A stretch of 64,000 bases of DNA from an uncultured bacterium (lineage in GTDB: Bacteria; Bacteroidota; Bacteroidia; Bacteroidales; Bacteroidaceae): NCBI GenBank assembly GCA_905215555.1, contig CAJMQU010000001.1, positions 186,001-250,000 of the forward strand, written 5' to 3'. Shown piece by piece: positions 45,924 through 54,966 of this stretch. Within the stretch, counting starts at the first letter, position 1. Each line of letters opens with the position of its first letter. Position numbers and translations under genes: made by a program. Below the pieces are notes generated by a model. The model was not told the DNA's origin. It saw only the letters and a program-made list of their open reading frames with translations, and did not search any database.

Positions 45924-47879
45924 TTAGAATTCGATATTGTTTACGCGTACGGTCCAGGGGAGCACTTCAACAGCAAGAGTAATATAAACATCACCTACTT
46001 CATCCGGATTGTCAGGATCAACGGGATCCGGATCGTTTTCGGTCACACGCGGATGGCCAAGCTGATCAATTCTAGTCACCGCAAGTTTATAGACATTATT
46101 ACGTACTACGGCAAATTCCATCGGACCCATTACGCCATTGTTGTTATTGTCATTATGACGGTTCCAATAATAGTAGTAGCAGAAATATCCTTTGTTATTC
46201 TCCGAGTCTTTACTAGACTGATAAAGAGTGAACTCAGCGTCTGTCGCAGCTTTTTTGAATTCTTTGAGTGCATTCTCATTGTTATGGTGTTCAGTATTAT
46301 ACCACTTATTCCACAAATAGTCAGGACTTGTTTCATCATTACTATAAACTGCTGCGACCGCTCCCGCTCCATTTTCATCGGCTTTCTTTTCCGCTACGAC
46401 CTCCACCGTGTTATTCTTACCAAATACAGTTTCATAGAGAATGTGGTCAGCCTTATTTTCAATAGCGTATGCACGCACTTCGCTCCAACTAACAAACATG
46501 TGACTGCCGTATACATATAATATAGGATCTGCGTTCGGATCACCAGTAGCTTCATTTATCACTTTCTTCAATTCATCACTGGCATCTTCAGTTGCTATCA
46601 TCTTACCCTTGAACACAAGACCTGTAGAAACCCCATTCTTTTGGTTATTGGCTTTAGGAATCGTGTTTTCGGTCACGTAACGCCAGATACGATATTCCTT
46701 GTTCTTCCATTCATCATTATCTCCCTTAATTACCTCAGATATTTCTTGAGTATACCACTGTTCACGCGCCACTTCATCAATGGCCCAAGCTTTGTTTGCA
46801 TCAGAAGATCCCAAACAGAAATTGAAATTTTTCCCAAACTCAAATGAAGCGAAACTGTCTACCGATTTTTCTGCCGCATCAGTATCTACTACATAATTAG
46901 AACCATTTTCTAATCCGCAAAGTTTAGATCCTTCATTCAAACCATCCTCAGATACACGACGCATGTAATAAAAATGTTTACTCATATTTACCAGTGCCAT
47001 TTTCTGCAATTCAATCTGAATGGTCGTGACTGTTTTTCCATCTTTTTCTTCTGTCACCACATCATATTTTCGATCTCCTTTTTTACTTCCATCTTTAAAG
47101 TCAAAACGAGCAACAGCACGCTCTACTCTGATACTTCCCTCATTATTTATCTCTGTATCAGAACTGGAGGCATTGTTTGTTCCCGACAAATTAAATGCTT
47201 TTGAAGGAGAGGTATGCGCATCCCATGTCTTTAGCTCGTGAGGAATTCTTTTGACAATATCCGCACTATTAGCTGTAGACATCAGAAAACCGCCCTTACG
47301 AGATGTTCCTCCCCAAGCGTCAGCATCCAAACCACTCAGAACACCTGCCGGTGTTTCGTTTATCTCAGCTATTTTATCCATCCACTCTCTCTTATCCGTA
47401 TCTCCATTCAAAAGGAAATCTGTCAGACCTTTAGTCGGATTACAGAAAACATATACATTGATCTGATTATCTGTTAATTTTCCACCTTTTTTCTCGTAAT
47501 AACTGGCCAGTGTCGTTTTACTAATCTTATGATTGGATTTGACAGTCGTATTACTTATAACCAAATCTTCTGAATCCAGACCTAAGGCTATGAGATCATT
47601 GGTTTCCTTATCAGCCAGCACCAACAAAACTCGTTTCACTTCATTTTCATAATCCTTTCCCACCTCAGTCCCATCTGTACTCGTTCCATCAGTGTTGGTC
47701 TCACTGCGCGTTCCTGCCCCTGCCACCGGCAATTGCACTTGTACGTTCATATACACAGCATCTTCCAAATCAGGATTCGGGGTATTTCCACCCTCTTCCC
47801 ATTCATCGCTGCTACATCCGGCAATGAGTCCCATTGCCAAGATTCCCATGAAAAAATTGCTCCAAAATTTCTTTTTCAT
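45924..47879 (-). CDS. Major fimbrillin (Mfa1-type)
   Basis: A 651-residue lipoprotein precursor (lipobox IAGC). The N-terminal domain starts with a strand that is removed by a trypsin-like protease after an Arg (candidate GAGTRSETN) so that the donor strand of the next subunit can insert. The C-terminal strand EVLPWTVRVNNIEF is typical of Mfa1-type major subunits. The long middle region is presumably surface exposed and variable. It is encoded directly after the DUF3868 assembly protein in the phase-variable operon. Confidence 0.88.
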   Translation of the reverse strand: MKKKFWSNFFMGILAMGLIAGCSSDEWEEGGNTPNPDLEDAVYMNVQVQLPVAGAGTRSETNTDGTSTDGTEVGKDYENEVKRVLLVLADKETNDLIALGLDSEDLVISNTTVKSNHKISKTTLASYYEKKGGKLTDNQINVYVFCNPTKGLTDFLLNGDTDKREWMDKIAEINETPAGVLSGLDADAWGGTSRKGGFLMSTANSADIVKRIPHELKTWDAHTSPSKAFNLSGTNNASSSDTEINNEGSIRVERAVARFDFKDGSKKGDRKYDVVTEEKDGKTVTTIQIELQKMALVNMSKHFYYMRRVSEDGLNEGSKLCGLENGSNYVVDTDAAEKSVDSFASFEFGKNFNFCLGSSDANKAWAIDEVAREQWYTQEISEVIKGDNDEWKNKEYRIWRYVTENTIPKANNQKNGVSTGLVFKGKMIATEDASDELKKVINEATGDPNADPILYVYGSHMFVSWSEVRAYAIENKADHILYETVFGKNNTVEVVAEKKADENGAGAVAAVYSNDETSPDYLWNKWYNTEHHNNENALKEFKKAATDAEFTLYQSSKDSENNKGYFCYYYYWNRHNDNNNNGVMGPMEFAVVRNNVYKLAVTRIDQLGHPRVTENDPDPVDPDNPDEVGDVYITLAVEVLPWTVRVNNIEF

Positions 47880-47958
47880 AGCGTAATCAAATTAAATGTT
47901 CTATAATTAAGTTTATTCTATCCGATTGATTCTTCTGTTTTTTTATCTTATTCCAATC

Positions 47959-49401
47959 TTATTCCAAACTCTTTCTTACCTCTTCCAAACGTTTCAGCAT
48001 CTCTTTGGCTTTCTCCTGTCCTTTCCGGTCGGCCTCTTTCAGCAATGTCTCGGCCACCTCGTAATTGCCGGAAAGAGCAGCATGGATTCCCCGGGCATAA
48101 GCAGCCTCAGACGTATCACCGGCTTTTTCCAAATATTTTTCTGCCAAAGGCAAGTTGCCTAAGCGCATGGCGGTATTGGCAGCATTCAAGTTTGCAGTGG
48201 TATCTTCGGGAAACATGCGTACAGCTATCTCGAAAGTTTCGTTATACTCTTCGCTGCCCGGCTCCATATCTTGTGCCACGAGGTACATCTCTTCCAAACT
48301 CAACTTCTGCGGTTGCGTCCGTAGCAGACGCTTTATTTCTTCCGGATCAGTGTAGGCACGCACTTCATAACGCACCATGTAGTCGGAGTGGCGCAGTCCG
48401 GGATAAACTTCACGCAACAGATAGGCATAATCATCACGATAAGTCACCTTAATCTTACGGTCTTTGGCATCCGGCTCCATGTCACTGTCTATCAGGCGCA
48501 GAATCTCATCACGATAGGTCAGATGCGAACCTTCCACGAAGCGTCTCAAGCCTTCCCAGTCTTCCGGTTCGTAGTCAGTGATGAACAATGAATCGGGGAA
48601 GTGGTATTGTCTGCGCACGTATTCTTTCAGCGTTGCCGTACGTCCTTTTGCCAAGCGTATATTGTTCGTGTATGAACCTTCGGGCGAAGCGTAACCCTTG
48701 ATGCTAATGGTAAGGATGCGGGTATCGGCATCTTCTCTCACAGCGTCTATAGTAGCGAGAATCTTCTTCAGTTCTTGCGGGTTACGGCGGTATTCGGGAT
48801 ACAGTTCCGTGCGGTTTACAGGGAAATCGATGTAAGCCGAGCCTTCTATCTGGTTGATTTTCTGTTCAGCCTTCGGGCGTATGTAGACGTATTCGGGAAA
48901 GAAAGCCATCACGTTCTTTTCCGGAAGTACGTTCTTCAACAGAGAAATATCGTTCAGAATGGGAGTACCGCAACATCCGTTGGTAGTATTAGAGACGTTC
49001 AGAGCAGCGTTAGTCATCCATTTCTCGTAAGGCACTACCAAGCGGTATTCTATCACATCCCGTTCACCGCTACGGTAGAGTTTGTCGAGGTTCACGGCAG
49101 ATTTGTTGCGCAGATGGTGATAGTAACGATTCCGTCCTGCCACCATCACTGCCGGCAACTCTATCTGGTGCTCGCCTTTGCTGAGTGTGGGGGCAAACAC
49201 CACTTCGCGGTTGGTGCCGACCTTGAGCGCTGAAACATCAAGATCCAGCGAGACAAACAGTTTATCTTCCTGTCTGGACACTGCCAGGTTTCGCACTTCC
49301 ATCTGCCCGTCCATCAGCGACTGGGCTTTCAGTACCGGCGCTGCGCATAGAGGCAACAGAGCGCAAATCAATATTTTCGCTATTCCATATCTTGCATCCA
49401 T
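47959..49401 (-). CDS. DUF3868 protein with OmpA-like and TPR-like regions
   Basis: A 480-residue exported protein: signal peptide (LKAQS), an N-terminal DUF3868 domain (about 30-155, MEVRNLAVSRQEDKLFVSLD), a central OmpA/MotB-like part (about 185-330, with ILTISIKGYASPEGSYTNNIRLAKGR, the peptidoglycan-binding pattern) and a C-terminal TPR-like helical tail (AANTAMRLGNLPLAEKYLEKA). Genes of this type regularly precede fimbrillin genes in Bacteroides and are thought to help assemble or anchor fimbriae. It lies 11 bp downstream of the DUF3575 gene. Confidence 0.9.
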   Translation of the reverse strand: MDARYGIAKILICALLPLCAAPVLKAQSLMDGQMEVRNLAVSRQEDKLFVSLDLDVSALKVGTNREVVFAPTLSKGEHQIELPAVMVAGRNRYYHHLRNKSAVNLDKLYRSGERDVIEYRLVVPYEKWMTNAALNVSNTTNGCCGTPILNDISLLKNVLPEKNVMAFFPEYVYIRPKAEQKINQIEGSAYIDFPVNRTELYPEYRRNPQELKKILATIDAVREDADTRILTISIKGYASPEGSYTNNIRLAKGRTATLKEYVRRQYHFPDSLFITDYEPEDWEGLRRFVEGSHLTYRDEILRLIDSDMEPDAKDRKIKVTYRDDYAYLLREVYPGLRHSDYMVRYEVRAYTDPEEIKRLLRTQPQKLSLEEMYLVAQDMEPGSEEYNETFEIAVRMFPEDTTANLNAANTAMRLGNLPLAEKYLEKAGDTSEAAYARGIHAALSGNYEVAETLLKEADRKGQEKAKEMLKRLEEVRKSLE

Positions 49402-49412
49402 AACCGTAAAAT

Positions 49413-50003
49413 TTAAAATGTATAAACCAGATTGATTGCCGCTTTCGTGGGACCTATGTAATTGTGTGGTTTGTCTTCAGCCACTTTTGTACCACAATGG
49501 GCACAAGGATAAACATCGTAGCGGGTATAAACCCACCCGAAACCAAACAGAGCTTCCAAATTCCAATGTTTATTAAGTATCCACGAATGGCCATATACTA
49601 ATCCAAGCCCTGCAAACCAACCTTGATAACGATTGTCGGAGATTCCGGAGAAGTCGGTTCCGAGAAAAGAAAGGTTATTGTCCAGATTTCCCACATTGTA
49701 TTGTCCACCAAGGGCATGCGCACCTACAAAATGACCCGCCCACCGGTCACAAAACCAGTAGCGTGCCTCGGGTTGCAGAAGCCAGTGTTTCCATTTCCGG
49801 TCGTGAGAGAGGGTCCAGCCATTATAATTGGCAGATACGTCCAATGTCCATCTGTTCGCAAGACCGACCTCCACCCCCGCGTTCAACGTGGCAAAAGCAT
49901 CATATAGCAAATTACTTTTCAGAGCCATTTCCTGACATTTGGCTCCCATGCTGAAAAGACCTAAAAACAAAACCGCATAAAGTTTTAAAGTCATCTTTCC
50001 CAT
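49413..50003 (-). CDS. DUF3575 outer-membrane protein
   Basis: A 196-residue barrel-like protein with signal peptide and the DUF3575 pattern: MALKSNLLYDAFATLNAGVE, WTLDVSANYNGW, KHWLLQPEARYWFCDRWAGHFVG, and a terminal Phe. It is the first gene of the fimbrial operon, and its partner DUF3868 follows at once. The function in fimbriation is not established. An internal ATG at 49994 is an alternative start. The transcript from the invertible promoter reaches it after a leader of about 300 nt. Confidence 0.9.
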   Translation of the reverse strand: MGKMTLKLYAVLFLGLFSMGAKCQEMALKSNLLYDAFATLNAGVEVGLANRWTLDVSANYNGWTLSHDRKWKHWLLQPEARYWFCDRWAGHFVGAHALGGQYNVGNLDNNLSFLGTDFSGISDNRYQGWFAGLGLVYGHSWILNKHWNLEALFGFGWVYTRYDVYPCAHCGTKVAEDKPHNYIGPTKAAINLVYTF

Positions 50004-50285
50004 ATATAAGATTTGTTAGTATCTTTAATATATATCTTTCTCCATAAAGCCGGAGAAAAATTAATCAATCTACCAATTAAACCTCCTAAAAGAGATCAAA
50101 CAAAAGACTGTATGCCCGGCATATATACCGCCGGTGGTAACAACAAGAGGTATTCAGCAAAAAACATAGATTTTACTGAAATCACCACTCATTGTTTTGA
50201 TATCATCACAATTCGTAATAACGCTCAAGTTTTCTATATTTTTTACAGTCAAAAAAAGAATTAAAGACTGTTGTTTTAAGATTCA
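50004..50285 (-). promoter_or_regulatory. Long untranslated leader of the fimbrial operon
   Basis: About 280 bp between the left inverted repeat and the DUF3575 start. No open reading frame is convincing. It is AT-rich and includes a short GCCCGGCATATATACCGCCG stretch. Its length leaves room for leader-based control such as antitermination. Confidence 0.4.
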
Positions 50286-50486
50286 TCTCTTCCCAAGAGA
50301 TGGATTCGGGGCGCAAAAATATGACAAACAGTAGTTATATCCAAACACCTACCTGATTTTTTTTAGAAGTTTTGCATTGAATAACCGCATTGTATATTGA
50401 AATGTATATTGAAATATCACTTTGTATATGTTTCTTTTTCTTGTTTTTGTAGCCAACAATATCACCATCCATCTCTTGGGAAGAGA
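50286..50486. repeat. Invertible promoter segment with 20-bp inverted repeats
   Basis: TCTCTTCCCAAGAGATGGAT at 50286-50305 recurs as a perfect inverse at 50467-50486. Each arm also contains its own small palindrome TCTCTT-CCC-AAGAGA, as recombinase sites often do. The tyrosine recombinase gene ends 19 bp from the right arm. The 161 bp between the arms carry the operon promoter. This is the architecture of a phase-variation switch. Confidence 0.92.
50314..50345 (-). promoter_or_regulatory. Fimbrial operon promoter inside the invertible segment (ON)
   Basis: On the minus strand TTTG (50345-50342), a 20-bp spacer and TATTTTTG (50321-50314) match the Bacteroides consensus well. Transcription would exit through the left arm toward the DUF3575 gene, so this orientation is ON. 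Confidence 0.82.
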
Positions 50487-50504
50487 CTGACTCCAACATA
50501 TCAG

Positions 50505-51467
50505 CTAAATTGATTTTATTATTACCTTATTAGCCTTATCTATTATAGTAGTATCAAGTGAAGTCAGATAAATCAAGGTTGTGTTTTCAGAATCGTGTCC
50601 CATTCCTTCGCTAATGACGGAAAGAGGAATATTTTTACTTTTAGCTACACTTGCCCAAGAATGGCGCGCCACATACATAGTTAATGGGATTGAGATATCC
50701 AACATCTCCCCTATAGATTTCAACTTCCGGTTAATGAGATGGAGCGCGCTATTGTATTGCGTCCTTTCCTTTGCTCCTGCTTCGCGAATGATAGGAAGTA
50801 GATAAGGAGAACCTTGTGTTACAGGATATTTATCGAGTATGTCCTGCATATCCTTTTCCCACCCTATCCAAAGGCGTTGCCCCGTTTTCTTACGCCGATA
50901 AGTAAGAATGCCATTCTTCAGATCGCTTTTCTTCAGGTAGGCCATGTCTATAAATGACATACCACGAGTGTAGAAACTGAAGAGAAACATGTCACGAGCA
51001 TAGTCAAGCAAGGGAAATGTCGACAAATCCATGTATTTGATGTTACGGATTACCTTTAAGGGAAGCCCGCGCCTGACGGTTTTCCCGATACCTGTATACA
51101 CATACTTAAAGGGATATCTTTGCGTAGTAAGTCCTTTTTCTACTGCCCGGTTGTATACGGCGCGCAAAATCCGGTTGTAGAAGGAGATGGTGTTCATATC
51201 CACTCCGGTAGATTTAAGGTAGGCTTCATAGGAGACCAGCAAATCTGCATCAAACTCTTCCCAAAGAATATCTTTATTGCGACGAAAACGCATAAAACTA
51301 TTAAGCGTACTGGTATAGGTCTCTCCGGTACGTTCTTTGCCCAGTGCATGCATGCGATGGATAACCTCTTGCATGAATGGCTGTAAGAAAATGCTTGGCG
51401 AGGTACGGTCTTTTACTTGCTTATCCTCTTTAGAAGAGGTTACGAATTTAGTTTTAATAGATGCCAT
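50505..51467 (-). CDS. Tyrosine recombinase (fimbrial phase-switch invertase)
   Basis: A 320-residue tyrosine recombinase with an N-terminal SAM-like core-binding domain (about 45-130) and a catalytic domain. The active-site series is visible: Arg in FYTRGMSFIDM, Lys in the beta-hairpin YRRKKTGQRL, H-x-x-R-like YVARHSWASVA, a His in EGMGHDSENTT and the nucleophile Tyr in TTLIYLTSLD. Start ATG 51467 (MASIKTKFV) is used; upstream in-frame Met codons add a hydrophobic stretch unlike the family. Its site is most likely the adjacent inverted repeat pair. The gene is outside the invertible segment. Confidence 0.93.
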   Translation of the reverse strand: MASIKTKFVTSSKEDKQVKDRTSPSIFLQPFMQEVIHRMHALGKERTGETYTSTLNSFMRFRRNKDILWEEFDADLLVSYEAYLKSTGVDMNTISFYNRILRAVYNRAVEKGLTTQRYPFKYVYTGIGKTVRRGLPLKVIRNIKYMDLSTFPLLDYARDMFLFSFYTRGMSFIDMAYLKKSDLKNGILTYRRKKTGQRLWIGWEKDMQDILDKYPVTQGSPYLLPIIREAGAKERTQYNSALHLINRKLKSIGEMLDISIPLTMYVARHSWASVAKSKNIPLSVISEGMGHDSENTTLIYLTSLDTTIIDKANKVIIKSI

Positions 51468-51614
51468 AAATAATAATTTTACGTGGATAATTAAAAAAAC
51501 TGTTCTAATCTTTAGACATATCTTCATCAAGATACGAATTATACAATAAACTACATGAAAGAGTATGGGTTTATTAAATGTTTATCATTATAAGTATATA
51601 TCAGGATTTATCCA

Positions 51615-51622
51615 TAAATTTG
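51615..51622 (+). promoter_or_regulatory. -7 box of the ArgE-type gene
   Basis: TAAATTTG, 27 bp before ATG 51650; this placement supports 51650 over the upstream start at 51578. Confidence 0.5.
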
Positions 51623-51649
51623 CACTCGGATAATTTATTAAAAAAAGAT

Positions 51650-52720
51650 ATGACTTACGATATACCCACAATGGTTTCTGAAGCAACCGGAGTTCTTAAG
51701 TCTCTGATTGCAATTCCTTCCCTTAGCCGCGATGAAGAAAAAGCGGCAGACTATCTACAGAATTATATTGAGCTGCAGGGCATGGCAACCGGACGTAAAG
51801 GTAACAATATCTGGTGTTTCAGTCCGATGTTCGACCTGAAAAAGCCAACCCTACTGCTGAACTCGCATATTGATACCGTAAAGGCCGTAAACGGTTGGCG
51901 GAAAGCCCCATTCAGCCCTACAATGGAAAGCAACGGCAAACTATACGGATTGGGCAGTAACGATGCGGGTGCAAGTGTAGTCAGCTTGTTACAGGTTTTT
52001 CTGCAACTCTGCCGCACGACACAGAAGTATAATCTGATTTATCTGGCTTCCTGCGAAGAAGAAGTTTCCGGAAAAGGCGGCATCGAGTGTGTACTACCCG
52101 AACTACCTCCCATCAGTTTTGCCATCGTTGGCGAACCGACCGAAATGCAACCCGCCATTGCCGAAAAAGGATTGATGGTGCTGGATGTAACCGCTTACGG
52201 CAAAGCCGGACATGCCGCACGAAATGAAGGAGACAATGCTATATATAAGGTATTAGAGGATATCGCCTGGTTTCGCGACTACCAATTTGAGAAAGTCTCC
52301 CCACTGTTAGGGCCTGTAAAAATGAGCGTGACGCAAATAAACGCAGGCACTCAACATAACGTCATCCCCGACCGCTGTACCTTCGTTGTAGATATCCGCA
52401 GCAATGAGTGTTACAGCAATCAGGAACTATTTGCAGAAATTAAAAAGCATATTTCCTGTGAAGCAAAAGCCCGTTCCTTCCGTTTAAGTTCTTCCCACGT
52501 AGAAGAACAACACCCGATAGTGCAGCGTGCCGTTGCCATGGGGCGTACACCTTTCGGCTCTCCAACTCTTTCAGACCAGGCTCTGATGTCATTCCCTTCC
52601 TTGAAGATGGGGCCGGGAAAGAGTAGTCGTTCTCATACGGCAGATGAGTTCATCTTCATTCAGGAGATAGAAGAGGCGATAGAATTGTATCTGAATTTGC
52701 TGGACGGAGCAACCTTATGA
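51650..52720 (+). CDS. argE: M20 acylornithine/acylcitrulline deacylase (ArgE type)
   Basis: A 356-residue M20 dimetal amidohydrolase. Metal ligands and catalytic residues are visible: H73 and catalytic D75 in NSHIDTVKA, D105 in GSNDAGASV, the EEE block 136-138 in SCEEEVSGKGG, a GEPTE segment (161-165) and a late His in SSRSHTADEF. It hydrolyses the N-acyl group of the arginine pathway intermediate; Bacteroides are known to use succinylated intermediates, so the true substrate may be N-succinylcitrulline or N-succinylornithine. It is cytoplasmic and a single gene here, away from other arg genes. DapE-like activity is an alternative. Confidence 0.8.
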   Translation: MTYDIPTMVSEATGVLKSLIAIPSLSRDEEKAADYLQNYIELQGMATGRKGNNIWCFSPMFDLKKPTLLLNSHIDTVKAVNGWRKAPFSPTMESNGKLYGLGSNDAGASVVSLLQVFLQLCRTTQKYNLIYLASCEEEVSGKGGIECVLPELPPISFAIVGEPTEMQPAIAEKGLMVLDVTAYGKAGHAARNEGDNAIYKVLEDIAWFRDYQFEKVSPLLGPVKMSVTQINAGTQHNVIPDRCTFVVDIRSNECYSNQELFAEIKKHISCEAKARSFRLSSSHVEEQHPIVQRAVAMGRTPFGSPTLSDQALMSFPSLKMGPGKSSRSHTADEFIFIQEIEEAIELYLNLLDGATL

Positions 52721-52831
52721 ATAAAATAAAGAACTAACTCTAAGCCGTACAAAATAAATTGACTTCAGCATCTTCTTATTAGATACTCTAATTATCAGCG
52801 CATTGCATTTACCGACTATTAACCCAAGAAT

Positions 52832-53029
52832 GTAAAAGTATTTACCGCTGGGCGTAACGACCTTTATCGCTTATTGTAACGACCTTTACTACGGTATGTA
52901 ACGGCTTTTATCTCGGCATGTAAACAAAGTTACCACCGAGGGTAAAAGAAGTTACCGTTTTGGGTAAAAGGAATTACCGTGTAGAGTAACGGAAGCTATG
53001 CTGCAAAGTAATACAAAATAGCTTGGTAG
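52832..53029. repeat. 22-bp tandem repeat array 4 (9 units)
   Basis: Nine consecutive units, each exactly 22 bp and each beginning GTAA, start at 52832, 52854, 52876, 52898, 52920, 52942, 52964, 52986 and 53008. Units 2-4 read GTAACGRCYTTTA; units 6 and 7 read GTAAAAGRARTTACC, so that GGTAA-N6-TTACC palindromes recur. The array fills the gap between the convergent ArgE-type and EnvC-type genes; the remaining 111 bp on the left show nothing else. Confidence 0.93.
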
Positions 53030-53065
53030 AATGGGGCAAGTATATTTCACTGAAAGGTTCTTGAA

Positions 53066-54379
53066 TCAGCGACTCAGCCACGGCTCCGGATTCAGTTTCT
53101 CCTTCTCCTTCCTCAACTGGAAGTGCAGCACCGTGCGCCCATTGTCCGCACCATCCGAGAATACCTGCCCAAGGGATTGGCGGGTAGTCACAGTATCACC
53201 CGTCTTGACAGATGCAGAGGCCAGGTTACAATAAACGGAAATGTAGTTGCCATGACGGATAAGAATGTTGAAAAGACCGTTCAGCTGGAAGACGGCAGCC
53301 ACCTTTCCGTTGAATATGGCACGTGCCTGTGCACCAGGCTTACCTTGAATGTCGATCCCCTTATTATCCAGTTTTACGTTGCGAAGCCCTTCTACGGAGT
53401 ATTGTCCGTAGCGGCTTGTAATGATATACGGACCGGTGATAGGCATCGGCAACTTACCCCGGTTGCTGACGAAACTGCCGGATAGTTCCCGATCTGCCTT
53501 ATCCATGGTGTATGTTTCAAGAGGAACAGCTTTTTGGGCGGCAGTTCCGGAAGATGCAGTAGCCGGGTTATCCTTAGCTTCTTTTTCAGCGGCTTTCTTG
53601 CGGGCAACAGCTTCCTTACGGGCTTCCTCTGCGGCACGTTTACGGGCTTTTTCTATTTCTTCGGCTATCAAGCGGTCTATACGGGCATTCAGTTGGTTGG
53701 CCTCCTTACGTTTCTTATTCAGTTCGTTCTGCAAACCACGCTGCTTCTTTTGCAGATTGGCAACCAACGCCTTCTTCTCCTTTTCCTGAGCTTCCAGTTT
53801 TTCTTTTTCAACCTCACGCTCTTTCAGCAAATTGGTTTTCGCCTTCTTCACTTGTTGAAGTTCCGTTTTCTTCTGGTTGATCTGCTCTTGTTTCTTCAGA
53901 ATTTCTTCACCCTGAAGACGCTGATAATCGGCATACTCGCGCACATAGCGCAGACGTCGATAAGTCTGCGAAAAGGTTTTGGCTGAAAGGATAAACAGGA
54001 GTTTGTCTTGTACGGAACGGTTCTTATAAAGGTATTGGACAGAAGCCTCATACTTCTTCTTCTTATCTTTCAGGTCATTTTCAAGGCGGACCAACTGGCG
54101 CTCCAGTTTGGAAAGTTCGCGGTCGATGGTTTCCATGTCATTATTGATGGCAAGGATATACCGTTTCCGTTCTTCTATCTGTCCGGTGAGGGCGGCAAGC
54201 CCGTTCAACTGACTTCCCACATCTTTCTTTGTAGTGTTCAAGAGTGTTTCCGACTCGGCAATCTGCTTTTGCAAAGCACCCCGCTTACTCTCCAGTTCCT
54301 TAATCATCTTGTTGGATTGGGCATAAAGCGGCATAGCCAGACAGAAACAACCTATGAAGATACAAAGAAAATGTTTCAT
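53066..54379 (-). CDS. envC: EnvC-like murein hydrolase activator (degenerate M23)
   Basis: A 437-residue exported protein: signal peptide (LYAQS), a long coiled coil (about 22-270, EL/EK heptads, then an Ala/Arg/Glu-rich linker) and a C-terminal LytM/M23 domain. The M23 zinc site is degenerate: the first His of HxxxD is replaced (NKGIDIQG) and the last motif reads LHFQL. This matches EnvC-type regulators that activate amidases at the septum rather than cut peptidoglycan themselves. It overlaps the DUF4292 gene by 4 bp (ATGA), and is last in the dut-TPR-DUF4292-envC operon. Confidence 0.9.
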   Translation of the reverse strand: MKHFLCIFIGCFCLAMPLYAQSNKMIKELESKRGALQKQIAESETLLNTTKKDVGSQLNGLAALTGQIEERKRYILAINNDMETIDRELSKLERQLVRLENDLKDKKKKYEASVQYLYKNRSVQDKLLFILSAKTFSQTYRRLRYVREYADYQRLQGEEILKKQEQINQKKTELQQVKKAKTNLLKEREVEKEKLEAQEKEKKALVANLQKKQRGLQNELNKKRKEANQLNARIDRLIAEEIEKARKRAAEEARKEAVARKKAAEKEAKDNPATASSGTAAQKAVPLETYTMDKADRELSGSFVSNRGKLPMPITGPYIITSRYGQYSVEGLRNVKLDNKGIDIQGKPGAQARAIFNGKVAAVFQLNGLFNILIRHGNYISVYCNLASASVKTGDTVTTRQSLGQVFSDGADNGRTVLHFQLRKEKEKLNPEPWLSR

Positions 54380-54966
54380 AACTTCGCCAGCATCTCTAAA
54401 AGTTCAGTCCATTCTACTTTCGTATAGCGGGAAGAGACCTGTGTGGGCGCCAGCGACATTTCTTTGTTAGAAAAGTCCGAAAGAACGATTTTTCCTTTTT
54501 CCAAAGAAGCGATACCCAGTTCTTTACCTGTCAAAGAGTTTTTCCCTCCGGGTTTGGAGGCATCAAAAAGCATCTTCTCCAAATGGGCAAAGTCTGCCTT
54601 CCGGGGGAGGATGTCTTTCAATTCCTTACGTGAAGCCTGCACATAACGTTTTCCCATGCGGTCTATCACCAGCACATCATCGGGAGTGATTTCCAGACGG
54701 GCTATTTCACTACGGATAATCGGCATAAGAAGAGACAGTTGCATCCGTTCACCGCTGACGAGCTTCATGGTGCCGTTCAGCGTAATAGAACCACCCTTGT
54801 TAGGAATGGTCAACTGCACTTTAGAGGAAAGATAGCGTGGTTCTCCCAATGATGAAGTCGCCTTCCGGGAAGTCTTACAGCCGGAAAGCCCTACCACCAA
54901 ACTCAAGAGAAGCAAGAGGGGCAAGATACGTCCCGCTGCCTTGTATCTGCAGTATAATGCTTTCAT
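54376..54966 (-). CDS. DUF4292 lipoprotein
   Basis: A 196-residue lipoprotein (lipobox LSGC) with a LolA/LolB-like beta-sheet pattern (SSKVQLTIPNKGGSITLNGTMKLVSGERMQLSLLMPI), characteristic of DUF4292 in Bacteroidetes. Its function is unestablished; a lipoprotein or lipid carrier role is possible. It overlaps both neighbours by 4 bp, so the three genes TPR-DUF4292-envC are translationally coupled. Confidence 0.88.
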   Translation of the reverse strand: MKALYCRYKAAGRILPLLLLLSLVVGLSGCKTSRKATSSLGEPRYLSSKVQLTIPNKGGSITLNGTMKLVSGERMQLSLLMPIIRSEIARLEITPDDVLVIDRMGKRYVQASRKELKDILPRKADFAHLEKMLFDASKPGGKNSLTGKELGIASLEKGKIVLSDFSNKEMSLAPTQVSSRYTKVEWTELLEMLAKL

